Below are positions 30,835-39,875 of a DNA stretch of 64,000 bases, piece by piece (the stretch's first letter is position 1; the number at the start of each line of letters is the position of its first letter). Position numbers and translations under genes: made by a program. The stretch covers positions 1 to 64,000 of the forward strand of contig JAFTHU010000008.1 in the NCBI GenBank assembly GCA_017457215.1, in the 5' to 3' direction. The notes below the pieces were generated by a model. That model saw only the letters and a list, made by a program, of their open reading frames with translations, did no database searches and had not been told where the DNA came from. Source of the stretch: Clostridia bacterium (GTDB lineage: Bacteria > Bacillota > Clostridia > Christensenellales > Borkfalkiaceae).

Positions 30835-33213
30835 TTAGCTGAGGAATTCACTGTGGCTGAAGATTGCTGCCAAATAATCCATAGCTTCTTCTAAATTTAA
30901 CATGCCAAGGGTCGCGTCTGGATTGCTTTGATATTTCTTCAAGCTTTCAACTTCTAGAAGGGCTGCACGTCCAAATAAACTGCCGTTTAATTTAGATGTC
31001 AAGATGGAGGTATCGTTGATATCCAAAATGCCGTCTGCATACAACTCGTTCAAGGAAACGATATGCAGGTTTTCCATCATATTGTCAATTAAACCTGTCA
31101 GTTCTTCCAATTTGTAATCGGGGAGTCCGTACGTTCCGCAGGCTTCTACGCCGTGCGTGAAGTCGGTAACACCCTGTTCTTCGTTGCACTTCACTTCGTT
31201 GTGAAGAAGATACCACCAAATTTCTTGACCTTCTACCCAACCAGCAGATGCGTCTACCCCGTTTTTGAAAATTTCGTGCCCGAATACCTGTTGTAAGGTC
31301 AACGCTTCGAAATCATCCGCCAACGTATCGATGGTGGAGTTCGCTAAATGCTTCAAGATTTCGTCGTTTGTAATATCTTCACCGAGGATATCTTTAATTT
31401 GCAAGCGGGAAGTCAAACGGGAAACGACGTTGTCTTCGCCCGAAAGATCGCCGAGGGAGGTGAACTTAAATTTCACGTATTCGTTGTTGTTTTTAAGGTA
31501 ATAAGCGTTTGCCTCAGTCCCATCGGAGAGGGTTACGGTATAATCGCTGCGGAATTCAAGGTCGTATGTGATTCCGTTTTCGGTGTATTTTTGGTTGGAA
31601 ATACTAATATGTTGTCCGTTTTCAAAAATAGGTTCGCCGTATTCGTTGTAAGCTTTTCCGTTTTGAACGGCAATGAAACGATTCAATGCTTCGGGGATTT
31701 TTTTGCCTTCGACGCGTTCAAAATGTACGCCTTCCAAACCGTATAATACGTATGCGACCAATGCGCTAGGATTATCTTTGTCTTCAGAAATCAAGCTGCA
31801 AAGCGAAATGTCGTTGATAAGCTCGTCGCTTCTTTCTCGTAAATCGGAAAGAGTTTTCGGACCGTAACCAGCATTAAAGGTAACAACGTTGTCTTTAACT
31901 TCGTATGCAATACCTTCCGTGCCCAGCAACAATACTTTTATCAATTCGCTCGCGTCTGCGTCGAGTACGTAAAGGTCTTGCCCGTTTACCGTTTGTTTTT
32001 CCAAAACGCCTTCTACGATTTCGTAAAGATAGAAGCCGTCTAACGTGTTCATCATATCATCACTTAAATCGGAAACGCGGGGAGCACGATATTTCAGGGC
32101 GTGCATTTTTTCTGCGGAAGTATATGCCAACCATTTACCGCTGCCAGGTGTTTCTTCAAATAAATATTGATCGTAGCTGTAACCGTTGATATCGGTGGTT
32201 GCCATATTGTCTACAGCCTCGGGAACTTTGATTACTTTTCCGCCGTCGATTTCGCTGATAGAACCGCCCGAAAGGCTGATTTCTTCATCACTGATGTAAT
32301 AATCGTAAATTCTGCCGTCCTCAATTTTATACGCAACCTGCTTCATGCTGGGTTTGCCGCCGTCTATCGGAGCACCGTTACGGTGTTCTTCCGGACCGTA
32401 AACAATAGATTCCATAATCGGATCGTCCAAGCCGTCTTCGAACAACGTGTAGATGGGGAGCTGTTCGTATACCGCGTTTACGTTGTCAACCAAAGAGCCT
32501 AACGAAAGGGTGGATTTGGGGTTGAGCTGAATAAACACGCCGTTTTCTTTCGTCCAATCTACGTTCTCTTCGCCGTAGCAAAGGGTCAAAAGCAGAGTGT
32601 CCATATCGTCTAAATCGGTGTCCATGATCAGCGAGAATACTTGCCCTGCGTTTGCTTCCATAATGGAATCGGAAAGATAATCGCCGAGGTTATCGTCGCC
32701 TTTGAAAGGACGCGCCAGCAATTCGTCTAAATCGACGGGGATTTCCAAATCTTCCAAGGAATCCAACCAACCGTCGATGGTATCGCCTACGAAAGGCGAA
32801 ACGTTATTGAGGGCGGCAAGGTTGCCGTCGTCATCGGTCAGCTGGTCGATGGCGTCGGAAACGTCGTCGACGATATCGCCGATTTTCATATATGCGTATT
32901 TTTGGTCCAAAATACCCATGGTGGGGTTGCCGTCGTCGTCATATCCGCCGAACAGCGTTTCGTACAAACCGATTTTTGCAAAACGGTCAATCGTTTCCAC
33001 CGTTTTCCCAGCGGGACGAGTCATAACCAACGCCACGACGCCTGCAATCGTTGCGGGCAAAGTGAGGAAACCGAGGAAAAAGCCCAACAAAACGTAGGGC
33101 CAACGCCGACGTTGCTTAAACTTTTTGCGGCGTTTTTTTATCTCTTTTTCTTTTTTCTTCCGTTCTTTTTTCTCAACGGGTTCGTAATCATATTCGTCGT
33201 AAGGTTTTGCCAT
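30835..33213 (-). CDS. Large membrane-anchored extracytoplasmic protein with internal repeats, unknown function
   Basis: The 792-residue protein is not a family I recognise. Residues 1-50 are extremely basic and cytoplasmic, residues ~51-75 form one membrane helix (VLLGFFLGFLTLPATIAG), and the rest is acidic and outside. The outer part repeats a loose module of 'Leu-rich helix, then an I/L-x-x-L-F/Y turn', seen around SLGSLVDNVNAVYEQLPIY, RLTSRLQIKDILG and ELTGLIDNMMENLHIVSL, separated by beta-rich segments. It has its own promoter and terminator, so it is a single-gene unit. It could be an envelope scaffold or spore-membrane protein. Confidence 0.8.
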   Translation of the reverse strand: MAKPYDEYDYEPVEKKERKKKEKEIKKRRKKFKQRRRWPYVLLGFFLGFLTLPATIAGVVALVMTRPAGKTVETIDRFAKIGLYETLFGGYDDDGNPTMGILDQKYAYMKIGDIVDDVSDAIDQLTDDDGNLAALNNVSPFVGDTIDGWLDSLEDLEIPVDLDELLARPFKGDDNLGDYLSDSIMEANAGQVFSLIMDTDLDDMDTLLLTLCYGEENVDWTKENGVFIQLNPKSTLSLGSLVDNVNAVYEQLPIYTLFEDGLDDPIMESIVYGPEEHRNGAPIDGGKPSMKQVAYKIEDGRIYDYYISDEEISLSGGSISEIDGGKVIKVPEAVDNMATTDINGYSYDQYLFEETPGSGKWLAYTSAEKMHALKYRAPRVSDLSDDMMNTLDGFYLYEIVEGVLEKQTVNGQDLYVLDADASELIKVLLLGTEGIAYEVKDNVVTFNAGYGPKTLSDLRERSDELINDISLCSLISEDKDNPSALVAYVLYGLEGVHFERVEGKKIPEALNRFIAVQNGKAYNEYGEPIFENGQHISISNQKYTENGITYDLEFRSDYTVTLSDGTEANAYYLKNNNEYVKFKFTSLGDLSGEDNVVSRLTSRLQIKDILGEDITNDEILKHLANSTIDTLADDFEALTLQQVFGHEIFKNGVDASAGWVEGQEIWWYLLHNEVKCNEEQGVTDFTHGVEACGTYGLPDYKLEELTGLIDNMMENLHIVSLNELYADGILDINDTSILTSKLNGSLFGRAALLEVESLKKYQSNPDATLGMLNLEEAMDYLAAIFSHSEFLS

Positions 33214-33307
33214 AATATGTATGCTCCTTTTATGCTATATTTTTACAATGCATGCGGTTGCATATCCGCTTGCGAATATTCTTAAATTTATAAAGCCGTA
33301 TAATGAC

Positions 33308-33336
33308 ATTATATATTATTACGCGCAGAAAAGCAA
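33308..33336 (-). promoter_or_regulatory. Promoter of the large extracytoplasmic protein gene
   Basis: On the minus strand TTGCTT (33336-33331), 17-bp spacer, TATAAT (33313-33308). RBS AAAGGAGC lies before the ATG at 33213. Confidence 0.7.
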
Positions 33337-33356
33337 GCGTTTTTTATAGTAAATAA

Positions 33357-33382
33357 GCGACAAGCTCAAAAAAACTTGTCGC
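33357..33382 (-). terminator. Hairpin downstream of the phosphoribosyltransferase gene
   Basis: GCGACAAG with CTTGTCGC around an A-rich loop, 100 bases past the minus-strand stop. The 33383-33483 interval is AT-rich and otherwise empty. Confidence 0.55.
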
Positions 33383-33483
33383 GGTTGAGGGTGATTTTGT
33401 GTAGATTAAAGCAAAAAAAAGGGAAATATGTAATATTTAACAAAATTGCCGTAAATTGTAAAAGTTTTAGCAAAAAGAAATTT

Positions 33484-34020
33484 TTAAAAAAGCGGAATTT
33501 TTGCCAAATAAATTACGTCCTTGCGGTCTGCCGCGTCCGCTTCCGCCAAAACGAATGCTTTTTTATGAATGATGCCGCCTGCTTTTTCTACCAACTTCTC
33601 CAATCCTGCAAGCGACGCGCCTGTAGAAACTACGTCGTCGACAATGCCTACTTTTTTTCCTTTTAAAAGCTCGACGTCGTGCTTGGAAAGATACATTTTC
33701 TGTTCTTTACCCGTGGTGATAGAGGAATCGATAGCGATTTCAATGCCGTCTTGCATATATAATTTTTTACTTTTTCGCGCTACGGCATAATAGCGTTGTT
33801 TTAATTCCCGCGCGACGCAATGGGTAAGCTGTAAACCCTTGGATTCCGCTGTGATAAGAACGTCGCAATCGGTAAGTTTTTTAGCGAGTTCTTTTGCGCA
33901 GTGTTCGGTTAAATCGCTGTCGCCGTGAAGATTAAAAAAGGCGATGCCGATGCCGCTGGACAAATGTAGAATGGGTAATTGCGCTTTAAAACCGCAGATG
34001 TCAACCGTATGAAATTTCAT
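33484..34020 (-). CDS. Purine-type phosphoribosyltransferase (Apt/Xpt-like)
   Basis: The 178-residue type I phosphoribosyltransferase has the PRPP-binding loop GIVDDVVSTGASLAG and the pattern VLITAESKGLQL earlier. It is likely to salvage adenine or xanthine, or to act as a related regulator-type PRTase; the substrate is uncertain. ATG 34020 was chosen over a longer upstream reading frame because GGGGGAAA sits at normal distance and MKFHTVDICGFKAQLP begins the domain. Its promoter is at 34054-34082. Confidence 0.82.
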   Translation of the reverse strand: MKFHTVDICGFKAQLPILHLSSGIGIAFFNLHGDSDLTEHCAKELAKKLTDCDVLITAESKGLQLTHCVARELKQRYYAVARKSKKLYMQDGIEIAIDSSITTGKEQKMYLSKHDVELLKGKKVGIVDDVVSTGASLAGLEKLVEKAGGIIHKKAFVLAEADAADRKDVIYLAKIPLF

Positions 34021-34053
34021 GGTACTTTCCCCCGTAACTTTTTTCATAAGAAT

Positions 34054-34082
34054 AGTATAACACATTAAAAATGAAAAGTAAA
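34054..34082 (-). promoter_or_regulatory. Promoter of the phosphoribosyltransferase gene
   Basis: Minus strand TTTACT (34082-34077), 17-bp spacer, TATACT (34059-34054). Confidence 0.7.
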
Positions 34083-34130
34083 GTTTTTTAGAAAAATTTA
34101 CCCAAGAGAAACGGAAAATTGCCGCAAATG

Positions 34131-34159
34131 TTGACTTTTTTCCCTTTTCGAGGTATAAT
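34131..34159 (+). promoter_or_regulatory. Sigma-A promoter of recX-birA-nnr
   Basis: TTGACT (34131-34136), 17-bp spacer, TATAAT (34154-34159), 32 bases before the recX start. Confidence 0.87.
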
Positions 34160-34191
34160 AAGAAAGAGAAAAGTTTTTGAGGTGGACGAAA

Positions 34192-34815
34192 TTGAGCGAG
34201 ATTACCGCTATCACGCCGCAAATAAAGGACAAAACCCGCTGCAACGTGTTTGTGGACGGGCGTTTTTGCTGTGGTTTGACGTTGGAGGCAACGCTGAAAA
34301 ACCGTTTGAAAGTGGGAATGCACGTAACGGAAACGAAATTGGCGGAGATTCAATTAGAAAGCGAGAAAAATACTGCGTTCGATAAGGCGTTGACGCATCT
34401 TTCCGCAACGCGCAAAACGGAAAAACAGGTGCGGGAGTTTTTAAGCGGTAAGGGCTATTTGTCTGCGGTAATCGACTATGCCATAGAAAAACTCCGCTCC
34501 TATAATTTTTTAAACGATGGAGAGTATGCCGAGGCGTACGTAGAGCACGCGGCGAAACGTAAGGGCGAAAAATTGATTCGTATGGAGCTACGCGGAAAAG
34601 GGGTTACGGAGGAAGAAATCGAGTCGGCGTTGGGGGAATTGGACGAGGAATCGCAGATTGATACGGCGACTGGGATTTTAGTAAAATACATGCGAGGAAA
34701 AGCGTGTGAAAAAGAAACGTTGCAAAAGGCGTATCGGTATTTGATGACGAAGGGCTTTTCTTATGAGGTTTGTAAAAGTGCGTTGCGGGCGTACGGGGAT
34801 TTGGAGGAAGAATGA
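34192..34815 (+). CDS. recX: RecX family regulator of RecA
   Basis: The 207-residue, helix-rich protein has the RecX three-helix repeats (ALTHLSATRKTEKQVREFL and AYVEHAAKRKGEKLIRMEL are the key helices). RecX binds RecA filaments and limits their activity. The start is TTG 34192, set by GAGGTGG about six bases upstream; the preceding TTG at 34177 lies before that RBS. The stop overlaps the birA start by 4 bases (ATGA). Confidence 0.88.
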   Translation: MSEITAITPQIKDKTRCNVFVDGRFCCGLTLEATLKNRLKVGMHVTETKLAEIQLESEKNTAFDKALTHLSATRKTEKQVREFLSGKGYLSAVIDYAIEKLRSYNFLNDGEYAEAYVEHAAKRKGEKLIRMELRGKGVTEEEIESALGELDEESQIDTATGILVKYMRGKACEKETLQKAYRYLMTKGFSYEVCKSALRAYGDLEEE

Positions 34816-35495
34816 AACGTTTGCATTTTATCGAAATTGATTCGACGAACGAATATGCAAAAGGTTTACGTGCAAACGGTGAAGACGTCCTCGTTACGGC
34901 GGATATACAGAAAGCGGGACGGGGAACGAAAGGCCGCTCTTTTTCTTCTTTGGAGGGGGGCGTGTACGTAACGAAATTGAAATTTTATGACGATTTTCCC
35001 GCGCGAAAAGCGTTTACAATTATGACGGAGGCAGCGGTTGCCGTTTGCGAAACTTTAGAATTTTACGGTTTGCAACCCGTAATCAAATGGGTGAACGACG
35101 TATACGTAAACGATAAAAAAATTTGCGGTATTTTGATAGAGAACGTATTCCGCGGAGATAAAATTGCTTCGTCTGTGGTGGGGATTGGTTTAAACGTGCA
35201 CAACGATTTACCGCAGGAGCTTTCCAATATTGCTACGACGATGGAGCAAGCGACGGGAACGCGCTTTTCCGTAGAAGAAGTGCGAGAAAAACTGATAGAG
35301 TGTTTATCGCGTCGAAAGGACGTGCAGGAATATATCCGCCGCGTAGGCTATATGGGACGTCGGGTAACTTTGATTTCAGGTGATGAACGCATACATGCTA
35401 CTCTCCTTTCGGTAGATGAAGAGGGTGGATTATGGGTAGAAATCGGCGGACAACGGCGGCGTTTTACGGCGGCGGAAATATCGTTGCTTTTATAA
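34812..35495 (+). CDS. birA: Biotin--[acetyl-CoA-carboxylase] ligase, monofunctional
   Basis: The 227-residue protein has a ligase domain with IDSTNEYAKGL, ADIQKAGRGTKGRSF (biotinyl-AMP loop) and KWVNDVYVNDKKICGIL, plus the small C-terminal domain. There is no N-terminal winged helix, so it attaches biotin without repressing biotin genes. It is coupled to recX by a 4-base overlap. Confidence 0.92.
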   Translation: MKRLHFIEIDSTNEYAKGLRANGEDVLVTADIQKAGRGTKGRSFSSLEGGVYVTKLKFYDDFPARKAFTIMTEAAVAVCETLEFYGLQPVIKWVNDVYVNDKKICGILIENVFRGDKIASSVVGIGLNVHNDLPQELSNIATTMEQATGTRFSVEEVREKLIECLSRRKDVQEYIRRVGYMGRRVTLISGDERIHATLLSVDEEGGLWVEIGGQRRRFTAAEISLLL

Positions 35496-35523
35496 GACTT
35501 TGTTGTAAAGATAGGAGAGCGTT

Positions 35524-37053
35524 ATGTACGTATTGACGAATGAGGAAATGCGAGAAGCAGACAGATATACGATAGAACGTTTGGGCGTACCGTCGCTGAC
35601 GCTTATGGAACGGGCGGGGATTGCGCTTGCCGACGAGGCGGAAAAGCTTGCTTTAAACGGTAGAATACTCTGTGTGTGCGGCGGCGGTAATAACGGCGGC
35701 GACGGGTTCGTTTGCGCGCGCGTTTTGAAAGGTCGCGGATGGGACGTGGAAGTGTTATTTTATGCGGAGAAAATTTCCGAGGATTGCCGCGTGAATATAG
35801 AAAAATGGAGGGCGTGCGGTGGTGTAACGAAAGCGGAATTGCCGACGGAGAAGTATCAGTTGATTGTCGATTGTTTATACGGAACGGGATTTCGCGGTGG
35901 CTTGTATGGACGAGATGCAGACGTCGTTTCGTGGATAAACGTGCAGGGGGAAAGTGGAACACGGGTGCTTTCTGCGGATATTCCGTCGGGAATATGCGGG
36001 GAGAACGGTCTTGCAGAAAACGGGGCGGTAAAAGCCAACGTTACCCTTTGCATAGGCGAGAAAAAAGCGGGAATTCTTATGAATGACGGACTTGATTTTT
36101 CAGGAAAAATCAAACGCGCCGATATCGGCATTATATTGCCTAAAGACAGCGCAAGTTACGCTCGGTTGATTACGCGCGAAACAGCGAAAGCTTTGTTGCC
36201 TGCGCGAAGAAGAAATTCGCATAAGGGTACGTACGGAAAGGCCGCTGTCGTGGCGGGGAGTATTCAATATACGGGGGCGGCGTATCTGTCCGTTTCTGCG
36301 GCGGCGTGTTTGCGGGCGGGCGCGGGATATACCACATTGTTTTTGCCGAGCGAATTGTTGCCATATTATATTTTAAAAAATCCCGAAGTATTATTAAAAA
36401 GCACGAACGACGGGGGCATGTATGCGTTTAATCAAGAAAAAATGCAAGATTTGCTTGTGTATGACAGCATTGCGTACGGTATGGGAATGGGTTGTTCGCA
36501 AGAAGTTGCAAACGGCGCGGCGTATTTGTTGGCGCATTATAAAGGAAAATTGATTTTGGACGCCGACGCGTTAAACAGCCTTGCGCGGTATAAAAAGGAA
36601 ACTTTGCAAACGTGTTTTTTGCAAAAAAAATGCAGCGTGTTATTGACGCCGCACGTTAAGGAGTTTTCCCGTTTATCGGGGGATAGTATAGAAGAAATTT
36701 TGCAAAGAGGCATAAGTGCGCCTTGCGCATTTGCGCGCAAACACCAAATTAGCGTATTGTTAAAAAGTTCTGTCAGCGTGTTGACGGATGGGGAATGCGT
36801 ACGGTTGAATGCAACGGGAAATTCGGGACTTGCAAAAGGCGGCAGCGGGGACGTGCTTTCAGGCGTTATTGCGGGACTGTGCGCGCAGGGCGTAAGTGTT
36901 TTTAACGGCGGTTGTTTGGGGGCGTATCTCGTTGGACGTGCGGCGGAACTTGCGGCAAGGGAAAAGGGAGAATACGCCTTGACGGCAACGGATGTAATCG
37001 AGCACTTGGGTGCGGCGTTTTTAGAACTACAAGGTGAAATTCGTCAAGAATAA
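35524..37053 (+). CDS. nnr: Bifunctional NAD(P)H-hydrate repair enzyme (epimerase + ADP-dependent dehydratase)
   Basis: The 509-residue fusion repairs hydrated NADH and NADPH. Residues 1-~210 are the YjeF-N epimerase (VCGGGNNGGDGFVCARVL, VDCLYGTGFRG). Residues ~220-509 are the carbohydrate-kinase-like dehydratase (HKGTYGKAAVVAGS, LDADALN, LTPHVKEFSRL, GNSGLAKGGSGDVLSGVIAG). This is the common bacterial arrangement. Its last 10 bases overlap the end of the convergent gene on the minus strand. Confidence 0.95.
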   Translation: MYVLTNEEMREADRYTIERLGVPSLTLMERAGIALADEAEKLALNGRILCVCGGGNNGGDGFVCARVLKGRGWDVEVLFYAEKISEDCRVNIEKWRACGGVTKAELPTEKYQLIVDCLYGTGFRGGLYGRDADVVSWINVQGESGTRVLSADIPSGICGENGLAENGAVKANVTLCIGEKKAGILMNDGLDFSGKIKRADIGIILPKDSASYARLITRETAKALLPARRRNSHKGTYGKAAVVAGSIQYTGAAYLSVSAAACLRAGAGYTTLFLPSELLPYYILKNPEVLLKSTNDGGMYAFNQEKMQDLLVYDSIAYGMGMGCSQEVANGAAYLLAHYKGKLILDADALNSLARYKKETLQTCFLQKKCSVLLTPHVKEFSRLSGDSIEEILQRGISAPCAFARKHQISVLLKSSVSVLTDGECVRLNATGNSGLAKGGSGDVLSGVIAGLCAQGVSVFNGGCLGAYLVGRAAELAAREKGEYALTATDVIEHLGAAFLELQGEIRQE

Positions 37054-37787
37054 CCGAAAACGCGTACAAAGACGGCGGTGCTTATCAATAAAAGACTGCA
37101 TAAAATGTAATAATAGAAATAAGGGGTTAAAAACGAAAGCAAAAGGATAAACGTTCCGCTGATAAGGAAACGTTTCGAGTTGGATTTTGCAAACCAAAGT
37201 TTCCATTTTTTGTTTTTTGTTTTTGGCTCGTCGCCGAGGTAATTTTTAGGCAACGTATCAGATTTTTTCAGTAGAACGTAAACTTCGTTTCCCGTTTTTA
37301 TCTGAATGTGTAGGCGTTCGCATAAGGCGCGGGCGGGGTCTTCTATTGTCCCGCACAGTAAAATTTTTTCTTTTCCCGTTTTCAAACGTGCGTATTTGGC
37401 TACGTCGTCCGCATTGACGGGGGAAAGCTTAAAATGTAAAAAATAAAATTGCCGTTCGTTGTGTAGACGGAGCAAAGAAAAACGTTGCACGGGTGTGCTC
37501 TGCGAAAGAAAAGCACGAAAAAATTCTGTTTTTGCACTGTCGCTGAGTAGCGCAAGATGTAACAACAATTTCTCTTTTTCCTGCTCGTCGGAACGTTTTA
37601 AAAGCAGGGTTTTCCGTTTGGATTGTAAATAAGCGCCGACTGCCGCCATGACCAAGCCGCCGCAAAGCGAGGCAAGTAAAAGCGAGAACCAAAAGGACAG
37701 CCGTAAAAAGCGGAAAAGACAAAGGGAAAGCAGCGCGCTTGCCAGAAAAGTGAAGATAAGGTCGGAAAAAAATGCAAATCGTTTCAT
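37044..37787 (-). CDS. Membrane protein of unknown function
   Basis: This 247-residue protein has two N-terminal membrane helices (~8-52), a soluble middle (~60-195) and two C-terminal helices (~203-240). The middle contains a restriction-endonuclease-like or nucleotide-fold pattern (ILLCGTIEDPARALCERL), but no family is certain. It lies convergent to nnr with a 10-base overlap and divergent from nadD. Confidence 0.65.
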   Translation of the reverse strand: MKRFAFFSDLIFTFLASALLSLCLFRFLRLSFWFSLLLASLCGGLVMAAVGAYLQSKRKTLLLKRSDEQEKEKLLLHLALLSDSAKTEFFRAFLSQSTPVQRFSLLRLHNERQFYFLHFKLSPVNADDVAKYARLKTGKEKILLCGTIEDPARALCERLHIQIKTGNEVYVLLKKSDTLPKNYLGDEPKTKNKKWKLWFAKSNSKRFLISGTFILLLSFLTPYFYYYILCSLLLISTAVFVRVFGYS

Positions 37788-37822
37788 ATTTGTATTTTTG
37801 CCGAAAATATTCCTTTCTAAAC

Positions 37823-37851
37823 TTGAAAAAAATAAAAATATGTAGTATAAT
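37823..37851 (+). promoter_or_regulatory. Sigma-A promoter of nadD-rsfS
   Basis: TTGAAA (37823-37828), 17-bp spacer, TATAAT (37846-37851), 20 bases before nadD. Confidence 0.83.
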
Positions 37852-37870
37852 GTCTTCAGAGGAAAAAATT

Positions 37871-39010
37871 ATGAAGAGGATTGCAATATTCGGCGGGTCG
37901 TTTGACCCCGTACACACGGAACACGTCCGCCTTGCAGAGGCGGCGATAGACAGCTTGGCGCTCGATAAGCTGTTTGTTGTTCCCGCCTATGCGCCTCCGC
38001 ATAAAAAGGGACGGGCGCTTGCACCCGACGAAGACCGTTTACAGGCGTGTCGGCTCGCATTTTCGCATTTGGAAAAGGTAACCGTCAGCGATTATGAAAT
38101 TGCGCAAACGGGGACAAGCTATACCTATCTTACCTGTCGGCATTTTCGCACTCTTTATCCTAACGCAGAAATTTTTTGGTTGGTCGGGACGGATATGCTT
38201 CGGGATTTTCCTACGTGGAAAAATCCGCAGGACATTTTACAAAACGTAACCCTTGGCGTGTGCGCCCGCAATGAAGATAAAGGCTGGGAAGAGGAAGAAC
38301 AACGTCGTTTTTTGGATAAATTCGGCGTGCGCTTTGCCTTGATTGCCTATAACGGCGCGCCCGTTTCTTCTACGGAGATACGGGTTTTGGCGGGGGCTTG
38401 CATGCCCCTTGACGGACTTGTACCCAAAAGCGTGGAAACGTTCATTTTCGAAAAAAGAACGTACGAAATTGCAGGGGCGCGGTTGGCGTTATCGCTGGAA
38501 AAGCCCGAACGAGCCGCGCACAGTATCCGTGTGGCAAAGCTTGCCGTGGAAAAAGCGAAACGCATGGGAATTTCCGAAAGGCAAGTATTGACGGCGACGC
38601 TACTGCACGATTGCGCGAAAAATCTATCGGATGATTCTCCGTATTTGCAAGGCTTTTCCTTGAAAGCGGAGTGGGGCGACGTTCCGCCGCCCGTATTGCA
38701 TCAATACCAAGGCGCATACGTTGCGGAAAAGTTTTTAGGCGTTACGCAGGAAGATGAATTGAATGCGATTCGTTTCCACACGAGCGCTCGTCCGAATATG
38801 TCTGCGTTGGAAAAACTTGTATTTCTTGCGGATATGTTGGAGGAGAAGCGGCAATACGAGGGGGTAGACGAATTGCGTACGTTGTTTTGGGAAGACGGTT
38901 TGGATAAATGCCTTACCGAAGCGTTGCGCCAAACGTTACTGTTTTTAGAAAGCAAGGGTGGGGCGGTGTATCCATTGACGCGTGCGGCGTATGAATTTTA
39001 CAAAAAATAA
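37871..39010 (+). CDS. nadD: Fused nicotinate-nucleotide adenylyltransferase and YqeK-type HD hydrolase
   Basis: The 379-residue protein combines NadD (1 to ~198; FGGSFDPVHTEHVRLAE, FWLVGTDMLRDFPTWKNP, SSTEIR) with a YqeK-like HD domain (~205-379; AHSIRVAKLA, LLHDCAKN). NadD adenylates nicotinate mononucleotide for NAD synthesis. YqeK members hydrolyse Ap4A symmetrically. The two are usually adjacent separate genes and here form one polypeptide. The start ATG 37871 has AGAGGA upstream and begins the NadD fold (MKRIAIFGG). Confidence 0.93.
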   Translation: MKRIAIFGGSFDPVHTEHVRLAEAAIDSLALDKLFVVPAYAPPHKKGRALAPDEDRLQACRLAFSHLEKVTVSDYEIAQTGTSYTYLTCRHFRTLYPNAEIFWLVGTDMLRDFPTWKNPQDILQNVTLGVCARNEDKGWEEEEQRRFLDKFGVRFALIAYNGAPVSSTEIRVLAGACMPLDGLVPKSVETFIFEKRTYEIAGARLALSLEKPERAAHSIRVAKLAVEKAKRMGISERQVLTATLLHDCAKNLSDDSPYLQGFSLKAEWGDVPPPVLHQYQGAYVAEKFLGVTQEDELNAIRFHTSARPNMSALEKLVFLADMLEEKRQYEGVDELRTLFWEDGLDKCLTEALRQTLLFLESKGGAVYPLTRAAYEFYKK

Positions 39011-39044
39011 AAGATAATATTTACGAATTTTAGGGAGGATGTAT

Positions 39045-39434
39045 ATGGCGGAAATTACAAGTAAAGTGTTGGCGTTGGAAGTGTGTAAAGCGCTTTCGGA
39101 TAAACTGGGAAAGGATATCGTGGCATTGTACGTGCGTGAAAAAACCGATCTTTGCGATTATTTTGTAATTGCAAGCGGGAGCAACGCGCCGCAAATCCGT
39201 GCGATGGGAGAGCGTGTAGAAGAGCTCGTGGAGAAAAATTTGGGGCTTATGCCTACCCGTACCGAAGGGGTGCGCGACGGAAGATGGGCGGTTATTGATT
39301 ACGGCGACGTAATCGTGCATATTTTCAACGACGAAACCCGTCTGTTCTACCATTTGGAACGGCTTTGGAAAGACGGCGGAAATTTTGCCCGCTATGACGA
39401 TAAAACGGGCGAATTGAAAAATATGGAAGAATAA
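39045..39434 (+). CDS. rsfS: Ribosome silencing factor RsfS
   Basis: The 129-residue protein binds ribosomal protein uL14 and blocks subunit joining during starvation. The core reads CDYFVIASGSNAPQIRAMGE, and GRWAVIDYGDVIVHIFND is typical. It follows nadD-yqeK as in most Firmicutes. ATG 39045 was chosen because an in-frame ATG at 39039 overlaps the AGGGAGG Shine-Dalgarno sequence. Confidence 0.94.
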   Translation: MAEITSKVLALEVCKALSDKLGKDIVALYVREKTDLCDYFVIASGSNAPQIRAMGERVEELVEKNLGLMPTRTEGVRDGRWAVIDYGDVIVHIFNDETRLFYHLERLWKDGGNFARYDDKTGELKNMEE

Positions 39435-39439
39435 GTCTT

Positions 39440-39754
39440 CTATTTAAAACGGAATTCTTTTGGGTCGCCGTAGCTGGGTCTGCTACGGCGGCGTTTTTTT
39501 TCTACGATATAATACACAGCGTCCGGGGGCTTTTGTTCGTTTTTCGTAGGTTCGGGCGGGGTGGATTTTTCTTGCTGTGCGTTGAAAGTCTCGTCGTATA
39601 AACGCCAACCGCGCGCGGCGATTTTTGCCAAATGTACGCCGATAAAGCAGAGTAAAAATAAAAGGAAAAAACTGCCCAGACCTCGTGGAATCGAGAGAAG
39701 CAATGCGTTTGTGGAAAAATGGATGTTGGATAAGTATAAAGTGTTCATATACAA
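39440..39754 (-). CDS. Possible small membrane protein, unknown
   Basis: The reading frame gives 104 residues with one membrane helix (~28-46, FFLLFLLCFIGVHLAKIAA) and a basic, proline-containing tail ending RPSYGDPKEFRFK. It ends five bases from the convergent rsfS stop. No good RBS precedes the first ATG, so the true start may be internal. Hydrophobic helix plus an orderly tail favours a real gene, but the evidence is thin. Confidence 0.45.
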   Translation of the reverse strand: MYMNTLYLSNIHFSTNALLLSIPRGLGSFFLLFLLCFIGVHLAKIAARGWRLYDETFNAQQEKSTPPEPTKNEQKPPDAVYYIVEKKRRRSRPSYGDPKEFRFK

Positions 39755-39875
39755 CAGTATAAGGCATGCGTGTTATCATAAATTGGAGAAAATTGGAATA
39801 AACGGACGGCGTTTGTCGCATAATCGAACTATGGAAAATAAATTACAGCAACAGAATTTTACGAAAGGCGCGGAG

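Noticed and set aside
39561..39875. N-terminal extension of the DeoC-like gene from 39561 or 39831
   Set aside because: The extension is antisense to the small minus-strand gene, lacks an RBS, and the DeoC-like alignment starts later.
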